64,000 bases of DNA from Pseudomonas luteola NBRC 103146 (GTDB lineage Bacteria; Pseudomonadota; Gammaproteobacteria; Pseudomonadales; Pseudomonadaceae), in assembly GCF_002091675.1 (NCBI RefSeq), contig NZ_BDAE01000009.1:1-64000 (forward strand), given 5' to 3'. Under the pieces are notes generated by a model. The model was not told the DNA's origin, ran no database searches, and worked only from the letters and a program-made list of their open reading frames with translations. Made by a program: the position numbers and the translations under genes. Numbering within the stretch: position 1 is the stretch's first letter; the number at the start of each line of letters is the position of its first letter. Positions 44,397 to 53,084 of this stretch are shown in pieces.

Positions 44397-44735
44397 TTAT
44401 TTTCTGACCCACTTTCCATTGAGCTGGATGTATTGCCCCGCGGGTGTCTTCTCGATCGCTTTCTTGCCGGCGATGGCTTCTACATCACCCAGCTGGATGC
44501 CATTTTGCTGAGCCAGACGCTGGTACTCATCGCGGCGGGCCTGATTGATCAGATTGGCAATTTCGGTACCTTGGCTGCTCCCATCAACCGCGCCCAAGTA
44601 GCCATTGGGTTGTTCGCCCACCTGGCCACTTGCCTTGGCATGGCTCAGGGTGGCCATCGCCTCGTTGAGGCTCATGGCCCAGGCGGGACTGGTGAAAAGC
44701 AAGGCCAGCATTAAACTGGCAACACGGGTTCGCAT
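44397..44735 (-). CDS. ydbL: YdbL (DUF1318) periplasmic protein
   Basis: The 112-residue protein has a signal peptide (1-20, PAWAM) and the DUF1318 pattern SLNEAMATLSHAKASGQVGEQPNGYLGAV. The C-terminal part ends KTPAGQYIQLNGKWVRK. In E. coli YdbL works with YdbH and YnbE in moving phospholipids to the outer membrane. AAGGAG precedes its ATG, and it follows ynbE by 10 bp. Its role there is described as a chaperone-like regulator of YdbH-YnbE. Confidence 0.93.
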   Translation of the reverse strand: MRTRVASLMLALLFTSPAWAMSLNEAMATLSHAKASGQVGEQPNGYLGAVDGSSQGTEIANLINQARRDEYQRLAQQNGIQLGDVEAIAGKKAIEKTPAGQYIQLNGKWVRK

Positions 44736-44745
44736 GGCTGGCTCC

Positions 44746-44937
44746 TTAGAATAGACCGCTGTTTTCGCTGAGAACGTTGTCCAGTGCCTTGTCTACCTTG
44801 ATGTAGATTTCATGCTGGATTTTTACGTTCAGGTTGATGTTGATCGGCTCGTTTGGAACCGCGACCTGTACGGTAGGTGTACAGGCTGCTGTCAGGAGGC
44901 ATAAGAGCAACATGCCGAATAGTGGGCGCAACCCCAT
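44746..44937 (-). CDS. ynbE: YnbE outer membrane lipoprotein
   Basis: The 63-residue protein has a lipoprotein signal (LLCLLTAAC, lipobox Cys at about residue 19) and the strand NEPININLNVKIQHEIYIKVD, typical of YnbE. It caps YdbH by beta-strand addition at the outer membrane in the E. coli model. Its ATG overlaps the TGA of ydbH by one base (TGATG), which couples their translation. Confidence 0.93.
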   Translation of the reverse strand: MGLRPLFGMLLLCLLTAACTPTVQVAVPNEPININLNVKIQHEIYIKVDKALDNVLSENSGLF

Positions 44938-47543
44938 CAGGGCTTCTCCTCGGTTTTGGGGCCAGTTTGATCACGACGCAGGCGTTCCTGCACACGACGT
45001 TGAATGGTGTCGCTGACTCGGTCAGTCAGTTGCAGACTGGTCAGTAGTTGCGGAATATTTTCTTCAAGGTTGATTCCAAAGTTGAACGCTCGGCCCTTTT
45101 CAATATCAGGGTTGCGGCCCTCCAGGCGGAGTGAAAGCATCAGTGTACCGTCTTCACGGTAATCAACGCCGCTACGAAGTACCTCGTAATGGAAATCGTC
45201 GAGCGCATCGGCTACCAGTTTCATCCCGGGATTGCTCCGCCCCAGCGCTTTGATTCGATCCGAGCGGAAGCGTAGCACGCCTGCTCCACGTGCGCTGACA
45301 ACGCCTTGCTCGACGCGAATACCCTGGCGCGTCCAGTGCAGGGGTAACTGCCCGTCAATTGTACCTTCGCCGCTGAGCCCCTCGGTCGGGTAGGCTTCCA
45401 ATAGTGAAGCGACTTGCAGGCCTGAGAGATGCACCGGCAGCGCAAGCGTGAAGTCGCCCAGGTTGCCTTGGCTTGGCGGTATCCACAGGCGACCTCCCAA
45501 TATGGCCGTTTGAGCCTGTTGCCAGGACAGCGTGCCGGCCAGTGGATCATCCAGCCGAGCGCGATAGGCGCCGCTCAATTCAAGAGGACCTAGAGTAAAC
45601 CCTGGGTTAAGGCTATCGGCTTTGAACGCAGGCAATGCTACGCTCAGCTGATCCTTATTCAAATCAAGCGCAACCTTTGCACCAACGCCATTCATTTCCA
45701 GACGATCGTAAATGCCGCCCAGACCTTGAGCATCCAGATCAATATGCAGGTTCATGTCGCCTTGTTGAGGGATACGAAGGGCAAGCTGACCGTCAAGACG
45801 TCCCGTATTGAATTCCAGCAAGGCCGGCCAGGCGGTAAATGTGGCTGCAAAGGGATTTCCAGCCCGCATGAATAATGTGTCCAGTGTGCCTTCTAGGACG
45901 AACGACTGATCAGGAGACTGATGAAGCCGGGTCTTGAGGCTGAGGCCTGTATCGGTCCTGAGTGTACCATTTAGACCTAGCGCCCGATCCGTCAACTCAA
46001 GCTGTCCATCCCAGTTCCATTTGGCAGCCTTGAGCTGCGGGTGAGCAATGCGCTTGGTCTCGAGCTGAGTGTTGCCCTTCAATGTGAAATGCACGTCCTG
46101 CTGATCGTCCAGCCGCCCCATCAGGTTGAGCTCAGGCGAAGTTGCAGATACGTTGTCCAGGCGTGTCCCCGAAGTACCGCTACCGATGTCCAGCTGGCGC
46201 GCACCTAGCATGATATTGGAGAAGGTCAGCTCAGCATTGCGCTGATCCATCTTCCCTTGCGCCTTTAGTTTGACGTCGAGAGTGTGAACGGCAACGCCGG
46301 ATTGCTTAAAGTTTGGAACGGTTCCATGCAGATCAAGCCCATCCACTTGGAGACGCCAGGGGGCCTGAGTAGCAACCTTAAGGCGTCCCTTCAGGTCCAG
46401 AGCCGCTTCGCCACGGGAGGTTAGGGTAAAGTCGAGGGGGAGCAGCACGTCCGGCTGATCAATAGATGCCGGTGTCTGCGCCCGGATATGGAGTTGGTCG
46501 GGTCGTATACCCTGCGGGAGTTGGAGCTGCCAAGGTTGGTTCCTTACTGCAAGTTGCAGATCGGCTTGCAGGGCTCGAGGCATTACATAGCCGTGATCCA
46601 CTGTAGCATCCACGCTGGCATCGCCTTGAAGTGATCCCAGTCCTGGCACCGGCCAGGCTTGGGGTAAATGCGCATCAAGCCGAATACTGCCTTGTGCATT
46701 AAGCAGGGACTGGAGGTCGTCAATTGTGTTAGGTAGGGACAACTGCCAGTTACCTTGTACTCGAAGAGCACCCGGCAGGGATTCAGCGTTCACGGCAGGC
46801 ATTGGCCACCACTGGTTGATCCAGTCCAGAACCCAGGGGCCTTCATTAAAGGCAGGAATCAGGAGGTCACCGCCCCAAGCCACTCCGTCGCCGTGGGGCG
46901 TTAGCGCAGTCCGTAGCACAAGCCTTGGCTGATCATCAATGGCAAGGTTGGCTGTCAGGCGAGGTGCCTCTGGTGTGCCCTCAAGCAAGGCCAGGGTTTG
47001 TAATGTGCGCCCCTCATGACGAAGCGTGAGCTCCAGGCTGAGGGGCAAGGCCTGGTTGTTTGCCTGGCTTGCACTCAAGGAGCCTTCCAACCTGCACTGG
47101 CCTTGTGCGCAGGGCAGAGACAACGTGAAATCAGGTGCATCCAGACGATCGGGTAGCCATGTCGGTATTGCGAGAGGAGCGTCAAGGTGCAGAGGGCCAA
47201 TAGGCTCACCGCTGGTACCGTTTGGAATAGCAGCCAGCGCGAGCTCAACGTGATCGATCCTGAGATGACGCCCGGTCCACTCAAACATCAGTGGCCCGGT
47301 GTTGAGTGACTGCTCTGTACCATCTTTATCGGCTTGGACAAGCGATAGGCTCTGTAACCCTATCGAGTGAGTATTCAGATACAGCCCTTGTAGATTCCAG
47401 TGTGTAATACCCAGCGAGCGAATCAACAACGCAAAGCCGAGCGAACCGGATGCCAGCAATAACAGGAAAACTACACTGGCCCAGCCTAAACGCCGAAACC
47501 AGCGTAGGGCGCGAGAAGAATTGACGTTAGACAGTAGACTCAC
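44937..47543 (-). CDS. ydbH: YdbH, AsmA-like intermembrane phospholipid transport protein
   Basis: The 868-residue protein has an N-terminal membrane anchor (about residues 17-39) and a long periplasmic beta-rich part of the AsmA/TamB bridge type, with repeated strand pairs and the conserved C-terminal segment GVLRFRSDRIKAL to MLSLRLEGRNPDIEKGRAFNFGINLEENIPQLL. With TamB and YhdP, YdbH moves phospholipids across the periplasm. The start is GTG 47543 with a weak ribosome site. It is the first gene of the three-gene unit. Confidence 0.93.
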   Translation of the reverse strand: MSLLSNVNSSRALRWFRRLGWASVVFLLLLASGSLGFALLIRSLGITHWNLQGLYLNTHSIGLQSLSLVQADKDGTEQSLNTGPLMFEWTGRHLRIDHVELALAAIPNGTSGEPIGPLHLDAPLAIPTWLPDRLDAPDFTLSLPCAQGQCRLEGSLSASQANNQALPLSLELTLRHEGRTLQTLALLEGTPEAPRLTANLAIDDQPRLVLRTALTPHGDGVAWGGDLLIPAFNEGPWVLDWINQWWPMPAVNAESLPGALRVQGNWQLSLPNTIDDLQSLLNAQGSIRLDAHLPQAWPVPGLGSLQGDASVDATVDHGYVMPRALQADLQLAVRNQPWQLQLPQGIRPDQLHIRAQTPASIDQPDVLLPLDFTLTSRGEAALDLKGRLKVATQAPWRLQVDGLDLHGTVPNFKQSGVAVHTLDVKLKAQGKMDQRNAELTFSNIMLGARQLDIGSGTSGTRLDNVSATSPELNLMGRLDDQQDVHFTLKGNTQLETKRIAHPQLKAAKWNWDGQLELTDRALGLNGTLRTDTGLSLKTRLHQSPDQSFVLEGTLDTLFMRAGNPFAATFTAWPALLEFNTGRLDGQLALRIPQQGDMNLHIDLDAQGLGGIYDRLEMNGVGAKVALDLNKDQLSVALPAFKADSLNPGFTLGPLELSGAYRARLDDPLAGTLSWQQAQTAILGGRLWIPPSQGNLGDFTLALPVHLSGLQVASLLEAYPTEGLSGEGTIDGQLPLHWTRQGIRVEQGVVSARGAGVLRFRSDRIKALGRSNPGMKLVADALDDFHYEVLRSGVDYREDGTLMLSLRLEGRNPDIEKGRAFNFGINLEENIPQLLTSLQLTDRVSDTIQRRVQERLRRDQTGPKTEEKP

Positions 47544-47695
47544 CGCTCGAGTACAGGCTCGACGTTAGAGTGAAGCGTCTAAACCACTGAATCAACCCTG
47601 GTGCCTTCGTTTTGCATTAAATGCTTATTTTTTCTTAGTAATACCAGCCCATTATAAAGCAACCAAACTACTATGACACTTCTGTAATCAAGACG

Positions 47696-47725
47696 AAAAA
47701 GCCCCGGGTGTTTAACCCGGGGCTT
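47696..47725 (-). terminator. Rho-independent terminator of the transporter/amidohydrolase unit
   Basis: AAGCCCCGGGT (47699-47709), 5-base loop, ACCCGGGGCTT (47715-47725); read on the minus strand it is followed by TTTTT. It lies 17 bp past the transporter stop. Confidence 0.88.
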
Positions 47726-47741
47726 GGCGAACACGCCAATG

Positions 47742-49043
47742 TTACAAGCAGAATGTTAAAACAAAGTTGAACACCAGGGCGGCGATGAAGCCGAGTGGCG
47801 CTGCCTTGAACAGGAGCTTGGGAAAGAGAGCAGAGCGGCTTTGTTCAGTGGGGCATGAGCCCAGCAGCAGGCTTCCACCGGAAGAGAAAGGCGAAATAGA
47901 GGTTGCCTGTGCCCCCGCTACGATGCAGATGAAAATGATCATCGGATCAATGGACAGATTAGCGGCAATTGCAGGCACGATCGGGAAGAGCGCAGGTGTT
48001 ACCACGCCCAATGTACTTGAGAACAAGGACATCAGCGCCGCGATCACACCAAAAGCAACAGGTACCAGGACGGCCGGTATATTGGCGCTGATCCAGGACG
48101 CCAGGAGATCAACCGTGCCGGCCTTGATCGCAACCGAGATTAGCATGCCTACGCCACAGATCATGATGATGGTAGACCAGGGGAGCGTAGCCATGACCTT
48201 GCGCTCATCGCCCAGCTTGAGCAGCAGGGCAATCACGGAGAAAACACTGGCGATCAGACCAATATCCATCTTCGAGTTGATAAAGCTGATCGTGTCATTC
48301 TGCGGGAAGACAAGGTGGGCGATAGGAGCCAGCAAGACAAGCCCCATCATTAGAAGGGTCAACCACAGCGTGGTTTTCTGATCTTTCGTGAACGGCGTAG
48401 GTGCACTGATGTTGAACGCAGCCTCCCGCATGGATTGTTTGTGCCCGCTGAACAAGAGAAACCCGGTGATGACCAGCAAAGGAATCACGATCGTACTGGC
48501 GAAAATACCAAAGCTGTTTATGAAGGCGGTTTCTTCCGGAATTCCCGCATTCACCATCAGGCTGCGGAAAATGATCCCGCTTTGGCTGGAAACAAAATTG
48601 GCCCCTCCGAGGGCTCCGTAGTTCACCGCCATCGCGCCCACGATGAGACTCATGCCCGTACGTTCACACAACAGCAACGTGATCGGCGCCATGAAGGCCA
48701 GTACGGTATAGTAACCCGCGCCTAAGGCAGCAATCAGGGCGGCAGTAACAAAGACGGCGTAGGGCAGCAGATAGGGCACTTTTCTGCAGCTGTACAGCAA
48801 ATGCTCCGACAGTTTTTCCAAGGTGCCGTTAACGATGGCAAAACTGTAAAACAGGCATACCGAGAAAATGATAAAGAAGATTTTGAGTGGCCAGAGGTTG
48901 ATGACCTCCGACGGACTCATACCCATCACAAACGAGCCGATCAGGTAAGCGAAGGCGATAGCAAACAGGCCGATATTGATCCGGGTCTTGTACCCGAGAA
49001 CAATGGCAACGGCAATCGCCGTCACGACGAGCAGACTCATCAT
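47742..49043 (-). CDS. SLC13/MatC-like dicarboxylate permease
   Basis: The 433-residue membrane protein has about 11-12 hydrophobic segments. FAIAFAYLIGSFVMGMSPSEVINLWPLKIFFIIF is the MatC-type N-terminal domain, and GAQATSISPFSSGGSLLLGSCP near the C terminus resembles the conserved dicarboxylate-carrier loop. Malonate, malate or another dicarboxylate is the likely cargo. Upstream by 32 bp is an amidohydrolase, and a GntR regulator is divergent, so the three probably serve the uptake and use of one organic acid. A second ATG three bases in is also possible. Confidence 0.88.
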   Translation of the reverse strand: MMSLLVVTAIAVAIVLGYKTRINIGLFAIAFAYLIGSFVMGMSPSEVINLWPLKIFFIIFSVCLFYSFAIVNGTLEKLSEHLLYSCRKVPYLLPYAVFVTAALIAALGAGYYTVLAFMAPITLLLCERTGMSLIVGAMAVNYGALGGANFVSSQSGIIFRSLMVNAGIPEETAFINSFGIFASTIVIPLLVITGFLLFSGHKQSMREAAFNISAPTPFTKDQKTTLWLTLLMMGLVLLAPIAHLVFPQNDTISFINSKMDIGLIASVFSVIALLLKLGDERKVMATLPWSTIIMICGVGMLISVAIKAGTVDLLASWISANIPAVLVPVAFGVIAALMSLFSSTLGVVTPALFPIVPAIAANLSIDPMIIFICIVAGAQATSISPFSSGGSLLLGSCPTEQSRSALFPKLLFKAAPLGFIAALVFNFVLTFCL

Positions 49044-49075
49044 AATTGTCTTTCCTTGTTGTTATTGTCTGGTTT

Positions 49076-49900
49076 TCAGGGCTTGAACTTGAACAGTCTG
49101 GCCGGGTTGTCCACCAGCACTTTCCTTCTTTCCAGCGCATCCGGGAGGAGGGAGGTCATTATTGAAAACTGGGCATCATAATCGGTCTGGTCCTCGAAGC
49201 GGGTATGAGGCCAATCGCTACCCCATAACAGTTGATCAGAGTGCCCATAGGCGTTGCGCAATATATCAACCATCTGGGTGGCTTGCTCTAGACTGGCCTT
49301 GCTTCGATAGGTGGCGGACAGCTTGACCCATATAGCCGAGTCAGGCAGGAGCGACAGGAAGGCCTGATGTTCTGGCGTTTCAGGATCTATACAGCCGGCG
49401 GGCAAGCCGAAGTGGTCGATGACAACATTGACCCCTGCATCCAATAGCGTTGGAACGATAAGGCAGAGGTCTTCCATGGCACGCTGGATTTCGACCGACC
49501 AGTTTCGGTCGGCCATCTTCTTAAAAAAGGTTTGCCACCGTGGCTGTGAGTAATCTTCCAGCGGAAGCCCGACCAGGTTCAGTCTTACACCCACTACTCC
49601 TGCCTTTTCCAATTCATTGAGTTCGGCGTCACTGACTTCGGGATTGACTACCGCTGTCCCACGTAACCGTTCCGGATAAACCCGCAGCGCACCTACCATG
49701 AAGTTATTGTTGGTCCCCAGGAAGCTGGGCTGTACCAACACGCCATGGGAAAGCCCGCAATGCTCCAGATGAGCCAGATAGCTTTCCACAAGGGCATCGT
49801 AGTCAGGGCTGTAGCGGCGGTTTTCGGTCAGGGGAAGGTCACGGGAAAAAATATGTGCATGGGTATCGATACCCGTGATAGGCATATATGGCTGAGACAT
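49076..49900 (-). CDS. Amidohydrolase-2 family (PDC/lactone hydrolase-like) metal hydrolase
   Basis: The 274-residue protein has the amidohydrolase-2 TIM barrel: DTHAHIFSRD holds the first His pair, VVIDHFGLP the later His, and QLLWGSDWPHTRFE the metal Asp. GVRLNLVGLP and HGVLVQPSFLGTNNNFM are typical of 2-pyrone-4,6-dicarboxylate hydrolases and 4-sulfomuconolactone hydrolases. It probably opens a lactone or related ring in a small catabolic pathway with the neighbouring permease. I chose ATG 49900; a frame to 49969 is open but crosses the operator. Confidence 0.9.
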   Translation of the reverse strand: MSQPYMPITGIDTHAHIFSRDLPLTENRRYSPDYDALVESYLAHLEHCGLSHGVLVQPSFLGTNNNFMVGALRVYPERLRGTAVVNPEVSDAELNELEKAGVVGVRLNLVGLPLEDYSQPRWQTFFKKMADRNWSVEIQRAMEDLCLIVPTLLDAGVNVVIDHFGLPAGCIDPETPEHQAFLSLLPDSAIWVKLSATYRSKASLEQATQMVDILRNAYGHSDQLLWGSDWPHTRFEDQTDYDAQFSIMTSLLPDALERRKVLVDNPARLFKFKP

Positions 49901-49962
49901 GGGCACTACCCTTGTTGTGTGTTTTTGGCAAAGGTCACCACCGCCCTTGCCCATAAAACATA

Positions 49963-49980
49963 TATTCATCTATATGAATA
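49963..49980. promoter_or_regulatory. GntR operator candidate in the amidohydrolase/GntR divergent region
   Basis: TATTCAT-N4-ATGAATA is a perfect inverted repeat, 63 bp before the amidohydrolase start and 90 bp before the GntR start. AT-rich palindromes of this size suit HutC/GntR dimers. It should couple repression of the catabolic genes to autoregulation. Confidence 0.65.
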
Positions 49981-50070
49981 GAGGAACGTATAGCGATGCG
50001 TGTTAGCTGTCAATGCATCACCCGACGATGCTCGTGGTAAAGTAGGTCTACCAGTCGTTTGGATGACGAT

Positions 50071-50808
50071 ATGAACAACGCAAAGCTGGGACAGGATGAG
50101 CGTTTACCGCTCTATCAACGGTTAAGTGATGAAATACTGGCCAGGATTGCGTCAGGTGAATGGTTGCCAGGCCAGTCGATTCCCACCGAGGCTGAACTGA
50201 CCAAGCTCTATGGCGTTGCCATCGGGACGGTGAGAAAGGCAGTGGATACGCTGGTGAGCGAGGGCTTGCTCGAACGAAGCCAGGGCAGGGGGACGTTTGT
50301 TCGTCGGCCAAGCTTCAATGCCTCATTCTTTCGTTTTTTTCGCCAAATAGATTCGTCCGGTAGCCAGGCTGTGCCGACCAGTCAGGTACTCAGCCGCACG
50401 CTCGAGCAGCCTCCTCAGGCCGTGATCCATGCACTAATTCTCAAGAAGCATGAGCAGGTAGTACATCTGGAGCGCGTCCGCGTTATCGAGGGACAGCGGA
50501 AATTCTATGAGGATATCTGGCTTCCCGGCTCGAAGTTTTCCAGGCTTCTAGACGTAGACCCGGGCAGGTTCGGCAATCTGCTTTATCCCTTTTACGAGCA
50601 GCAATGCGGCCAGCATGTCGCATCAGCGCAGGAAACGCTGACGGTGGAATCGGCTTCGGCTGAAACGGCTCGGATTCTGGAAATCGAGGAGGGCAAACCG
50701 GTTGTCGTGATCGAGCGTATCGCGCTGGGCTATGACCGGCTTCCCATTGAGTACAGAGTGTCTCGAGGTGCGGCAGAAGGCTTTCGTTACCAGGTCGAGA
50801 TAACCTAA
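50071..50808 (+). CDS. GntR-family regulator with UTRA domain (HutC type)
   Basis: The 245-residue protein has an N-terminal winged helix (PLYQRLSDEILARIASGEWLPGQSIPTEAELTKLYGVAIGTVRKAVDTL) and a UTRA ligand domain (about 90-240, with KFYEDIWLP and PVVVIERIALGYDRLPIEYR). It is divergent from the amidohydrolase/permease genes and is their likely repressor, released by the substrate. I used ATG 50071; a TTG at 50059 is an alternative. Confidence 0.93.
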   Translation: MNNAKLGQDERLPLYQRLSDEILARIASGEWLPGQSIPTEAELTKLYGVAIGTVRKAVDTLVSEGLLERSQGRGTFVRRPSFNASFFRFFRQIDSSGSQAVPTSQVLSRTLEQPPQAVIHALILKKHEQVVHLERVRVIEGQRKFYEDIWLPGSKFSRLLDVDPGRFGNLLYPFYEQQCGQHVASAQETLTVESASAETARILEIEEGKPVVVIERIALGYDRLPIEYRVSRGAAEGFRYQVEIT

Positions 50809-50862
50809 AGAGTCACTTTAAATCCGCCGTTTCCAATAATTATCCTGGACGTTCTCCACGGT

Positions 50863-51888
50863 ATGTCTGATCAGACCACGCCCAATCTGCCTCTGGATGA
50901 CAAGCGTTTTGCTGAGGTAGCCAGTCTTATTTCAACCGCTCGCCAGCGAGCAGTTCAGGCCGTCAACATCGAGTTGATCGATTTGTATTGGCGGGTAGGG
51001 GCGTATATCAGCGCCAAGCTTGAAACCGCGGAGTGGGGAGACGGGGTCGTCGATCAGTTGGCGCGCTATCTTGCACAGACTCAACCCGGCTTGCGGGGTT
51101 TCACTCGCGCCAATCTGTTCAGAATGCGCCAGTTCTATGAAGCGTACCGTAACGAACCATCACTAGCCGCTCTGGTACGGCAGTTACCATGGACCCACAA
51201 CCTCATTGTTCTCAGTCAGAGCAAGCGCCCCGAAGAGCGTGAGTTCTATTTACGGCTGGCCATGCAGGAACGGTGGTCCAGCCGTGAGTTGGAGCGGCAG
51301 TTCAAGTCTGCACTGTTTGAGCGCTCCGTTACGCAGCCTGCAAAAGTCTCGGCAGCGCTGAGACAAAGTCATCCTGAGGCGCTGAGTGTGTTCAGGGATG
51401 CCTATATGGTCGAATTTCTTGGGCTTCCGGAGGGACATGCAGAGGCTGATTTGCACCACGGACTGCTGCAGCGACTCAGGGATTTTCTGATCGAACTCGG
51501 GCGGGATTTCTGCTTCGTCGGCTCCGAGTATCCCTTACAGGTGGGTGGACGGGATTTCGCGTTGGACCTGCTGTTCTTCCATCGGGGGCTGAACTGCTTG
51601 GTGGCAATCGAGCTCAAGGTAGGCCGATTCGAGCCGGAATATCTGGGTAAACTCGAGTTCTACCTTGAGGCGCTGGACCGCACCGTACGCAAGGCGCATG
51701 AAAATCCGGCAATTGGTGTTCTGCTCTGTGCCAGCAAGGATGATGAAGTCGTTGAGTACGCGTTGAATCGCTCTTTGTCGCCTGCGCTTGTGGCGGAATA
51801 CCAGACCCATTTGCCCGACAAGAAACTACTGCAGGAAAAGCTGCATGAGTTTTATCGGTTGAATATTACTGGTGAATCAGAAAGCTGA
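50863..51888 (+). CDS. YhcG/DUF1016 PDDEXK nuclease-family protein
   Basis: The 341-residue cytoplasmic protein has the N-terminal DUF1016 helical region (ELIDLYWRVGAYISAKLETAEWGDGVVDQLARYL, and LRGFTRANLFRMRQFYEAY) and the C-terminal nuclease fold (FCFVGSEYPLQVGGRDFALDLLFFHRGLNCLVAIELKVGRFEPEYLGKLEFYLEAL). The PD-(D/E)XK residues are visible: Asp in FALDLLFF and E-L-K in AIELK. The family is often found beside restriction-modification or other defence genes; here none is present. It is a lone gene 54 bp past the GntR gene. Its target is unknown. Confidence 0.92.
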   Translation: MSDQTTPNLPLDDKRFAEVASLISTARQRAVQAVNIELIDLYWRVGAYISAKLETAEWGDGVVDQLARYLAQTQPGLRGFTRANLFRMRQFYEAYRNEPSLAALVRQLPWTHNLIVLSQSKRPEEREFYLRLAMQERWSSRELERQFKSALFERSVTQPAKVSAALRQSHPEALSVFRDAYMVEFLGLPEGHAEADLHHGLLQRLRDFLIELGRDFCFVGSEYPLQVGGRDFALDLLFFHRGLNCLVAIELKVGRFEPEYLGKLEFYLEALDRTVRKAHENPAIGVLLCASKDDEVVEYALNRSLSPALVAEYQTHLPDKKLLQEKLHEFYRLNITGESES

Positions 51889-52109
51889 GAGATATCGATA
51901 GGCGGTCCGTTGCCCTGGCTAGACCTTATAAAACGCTTTTAGCGCGCTAGTTAGCCTAACCACCCGTCGAGCCTTGCCAAAGGTTATGAATCAGATGGCC
52001 GACACGTTCTGAATAGAACAGGTTGCTGATTCGAAAACTCTTTTACGGCAAGTCCGCGGCGAGCCAGTAGAGATAGGCAACCATTCATTGCGCTGCTAAA
52101 GGTGTTCCG

Positions 52110-53084
52110 ATGTCCAGGTCGATCCATAAGAAAGTCGCCTTGTTACGCAAGACTTTCTTTTATGTAGGTTGGTCTTTGTTCTGGCTGCTTGTGTGGGACA
52201 TAGCCGTCACAGCAGAGGCTATGCTGTACGTAAAAGACCCGATTGACTTGCCACTCACGCCCCTGACATTGCTTTGTTCAGCATTGGTAGTGCTGATCAG
52301 CTTTCGTAATAGCAGTGCCTATAACCGCTGGTGGGAAGCGCGTACCTTGTGGGGCGCAATGGTCAATAGCTCTCGCAGTTTCGGCCGGCAGGTGATGACA
52401 CTTATTGATGATGTGGGCATAGGGCGTAATCGAGTAAAGATGGTTCTTCTGCTACGTCATATGGCCTATATTAATGCACTGCGCGCACATCTGAAGGGTA
52501 CCTCATGCGCAGAAGCTGCGGGACCCTACTTGGCCCGGCACGAGTTATCAATGGCTGAAGGCAGCAGCAATTTCCCCAATGACATACTCAACGGCACCGC
52601 ACAACTATTGGTTAGAGAGCTAAACCAGGGTCGCCTCGATAGTATCCGGTTGGCACGAATTGAATCGACTCTCGTGGATATGTCCAACTGCCAGGGCGGC
52701 ATGGAACGCATTAACAACACGCCATTACCTTATCCCTATGTCTATTTTCCAAGACTTTTTACAACGCTCTTTTGCATCATCATGCCCATGGGGCTAGTCA
52801 GTACATTAGGCTGGTACACCCCTGTTGTTTCCTCTGTGGTAGGTTTCATGCTGCTCGCATTAGAGCGAATAGGAACCGAGCTTCAGGCACCTTTTGCCGA
52901 CAGCCAGCACCAGATCGCCATGGATAGTCTGTGCACAACGATTGAAAAGAATCTGCGTTCTTTGCTCCAGGAAACGGCGGCGCATGTAGCGGAGGAGGAT
53001 CTGGTAGAAGCTATCCGAACAGTGCGTGTAGAACCCGCTGCACCTGCAGAGACCAGTGTCGTGAAATCCATCGCTAACCTGTAG
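52110..53084 (+). CDS. Bestrophin-family anion channel, paralogue 2
   Basis: The 324-residue protein aligns along its length with the product of 22162-23094. Shared stretches include LTLLCSALVVLISFRNSSAYNRWWEARTLWGAMVNSSRS and NTPLPYPYVYFPRLF. The C-terminal tail is longer and ends in a variable acidic/Ala-rich stretch (EEDLVEAIRTVRVEPAAPAET). Its last 11 bases overlap the end of the convergent LysR gene. Divergence between the copies is greatest at the ends and in the 100-150 region. Confidence 0.93.
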   Translation: MSRSIHKKVALLRKTFFYVGWSLFWLLVWDIAVTAEAMLYVKDPIDLPLTPLTLLCSALVVLISFRNSSAYNRWWEARTLWGAMVNSSRSFGRQVMTLIDDVGIGRNRVKMVLLLRHMAYINALRAHLKGTSCAEAAGPYLARHELSMAEGSSNFPNDILNGTAQLLVRELNQGRLDSIRLARIESTLVDMSNCQGGMERINNTPLPYPYVYFPRLFTTLFCIIMPMGLVSTLGWYTPVVSSVVGFMLLALERIGTELQAPFADSQHQIAMDSLCTTIEKNLRSLLQETAAHVAEEDLVEAIRTVRVEPAAPAETSVVKSIANL

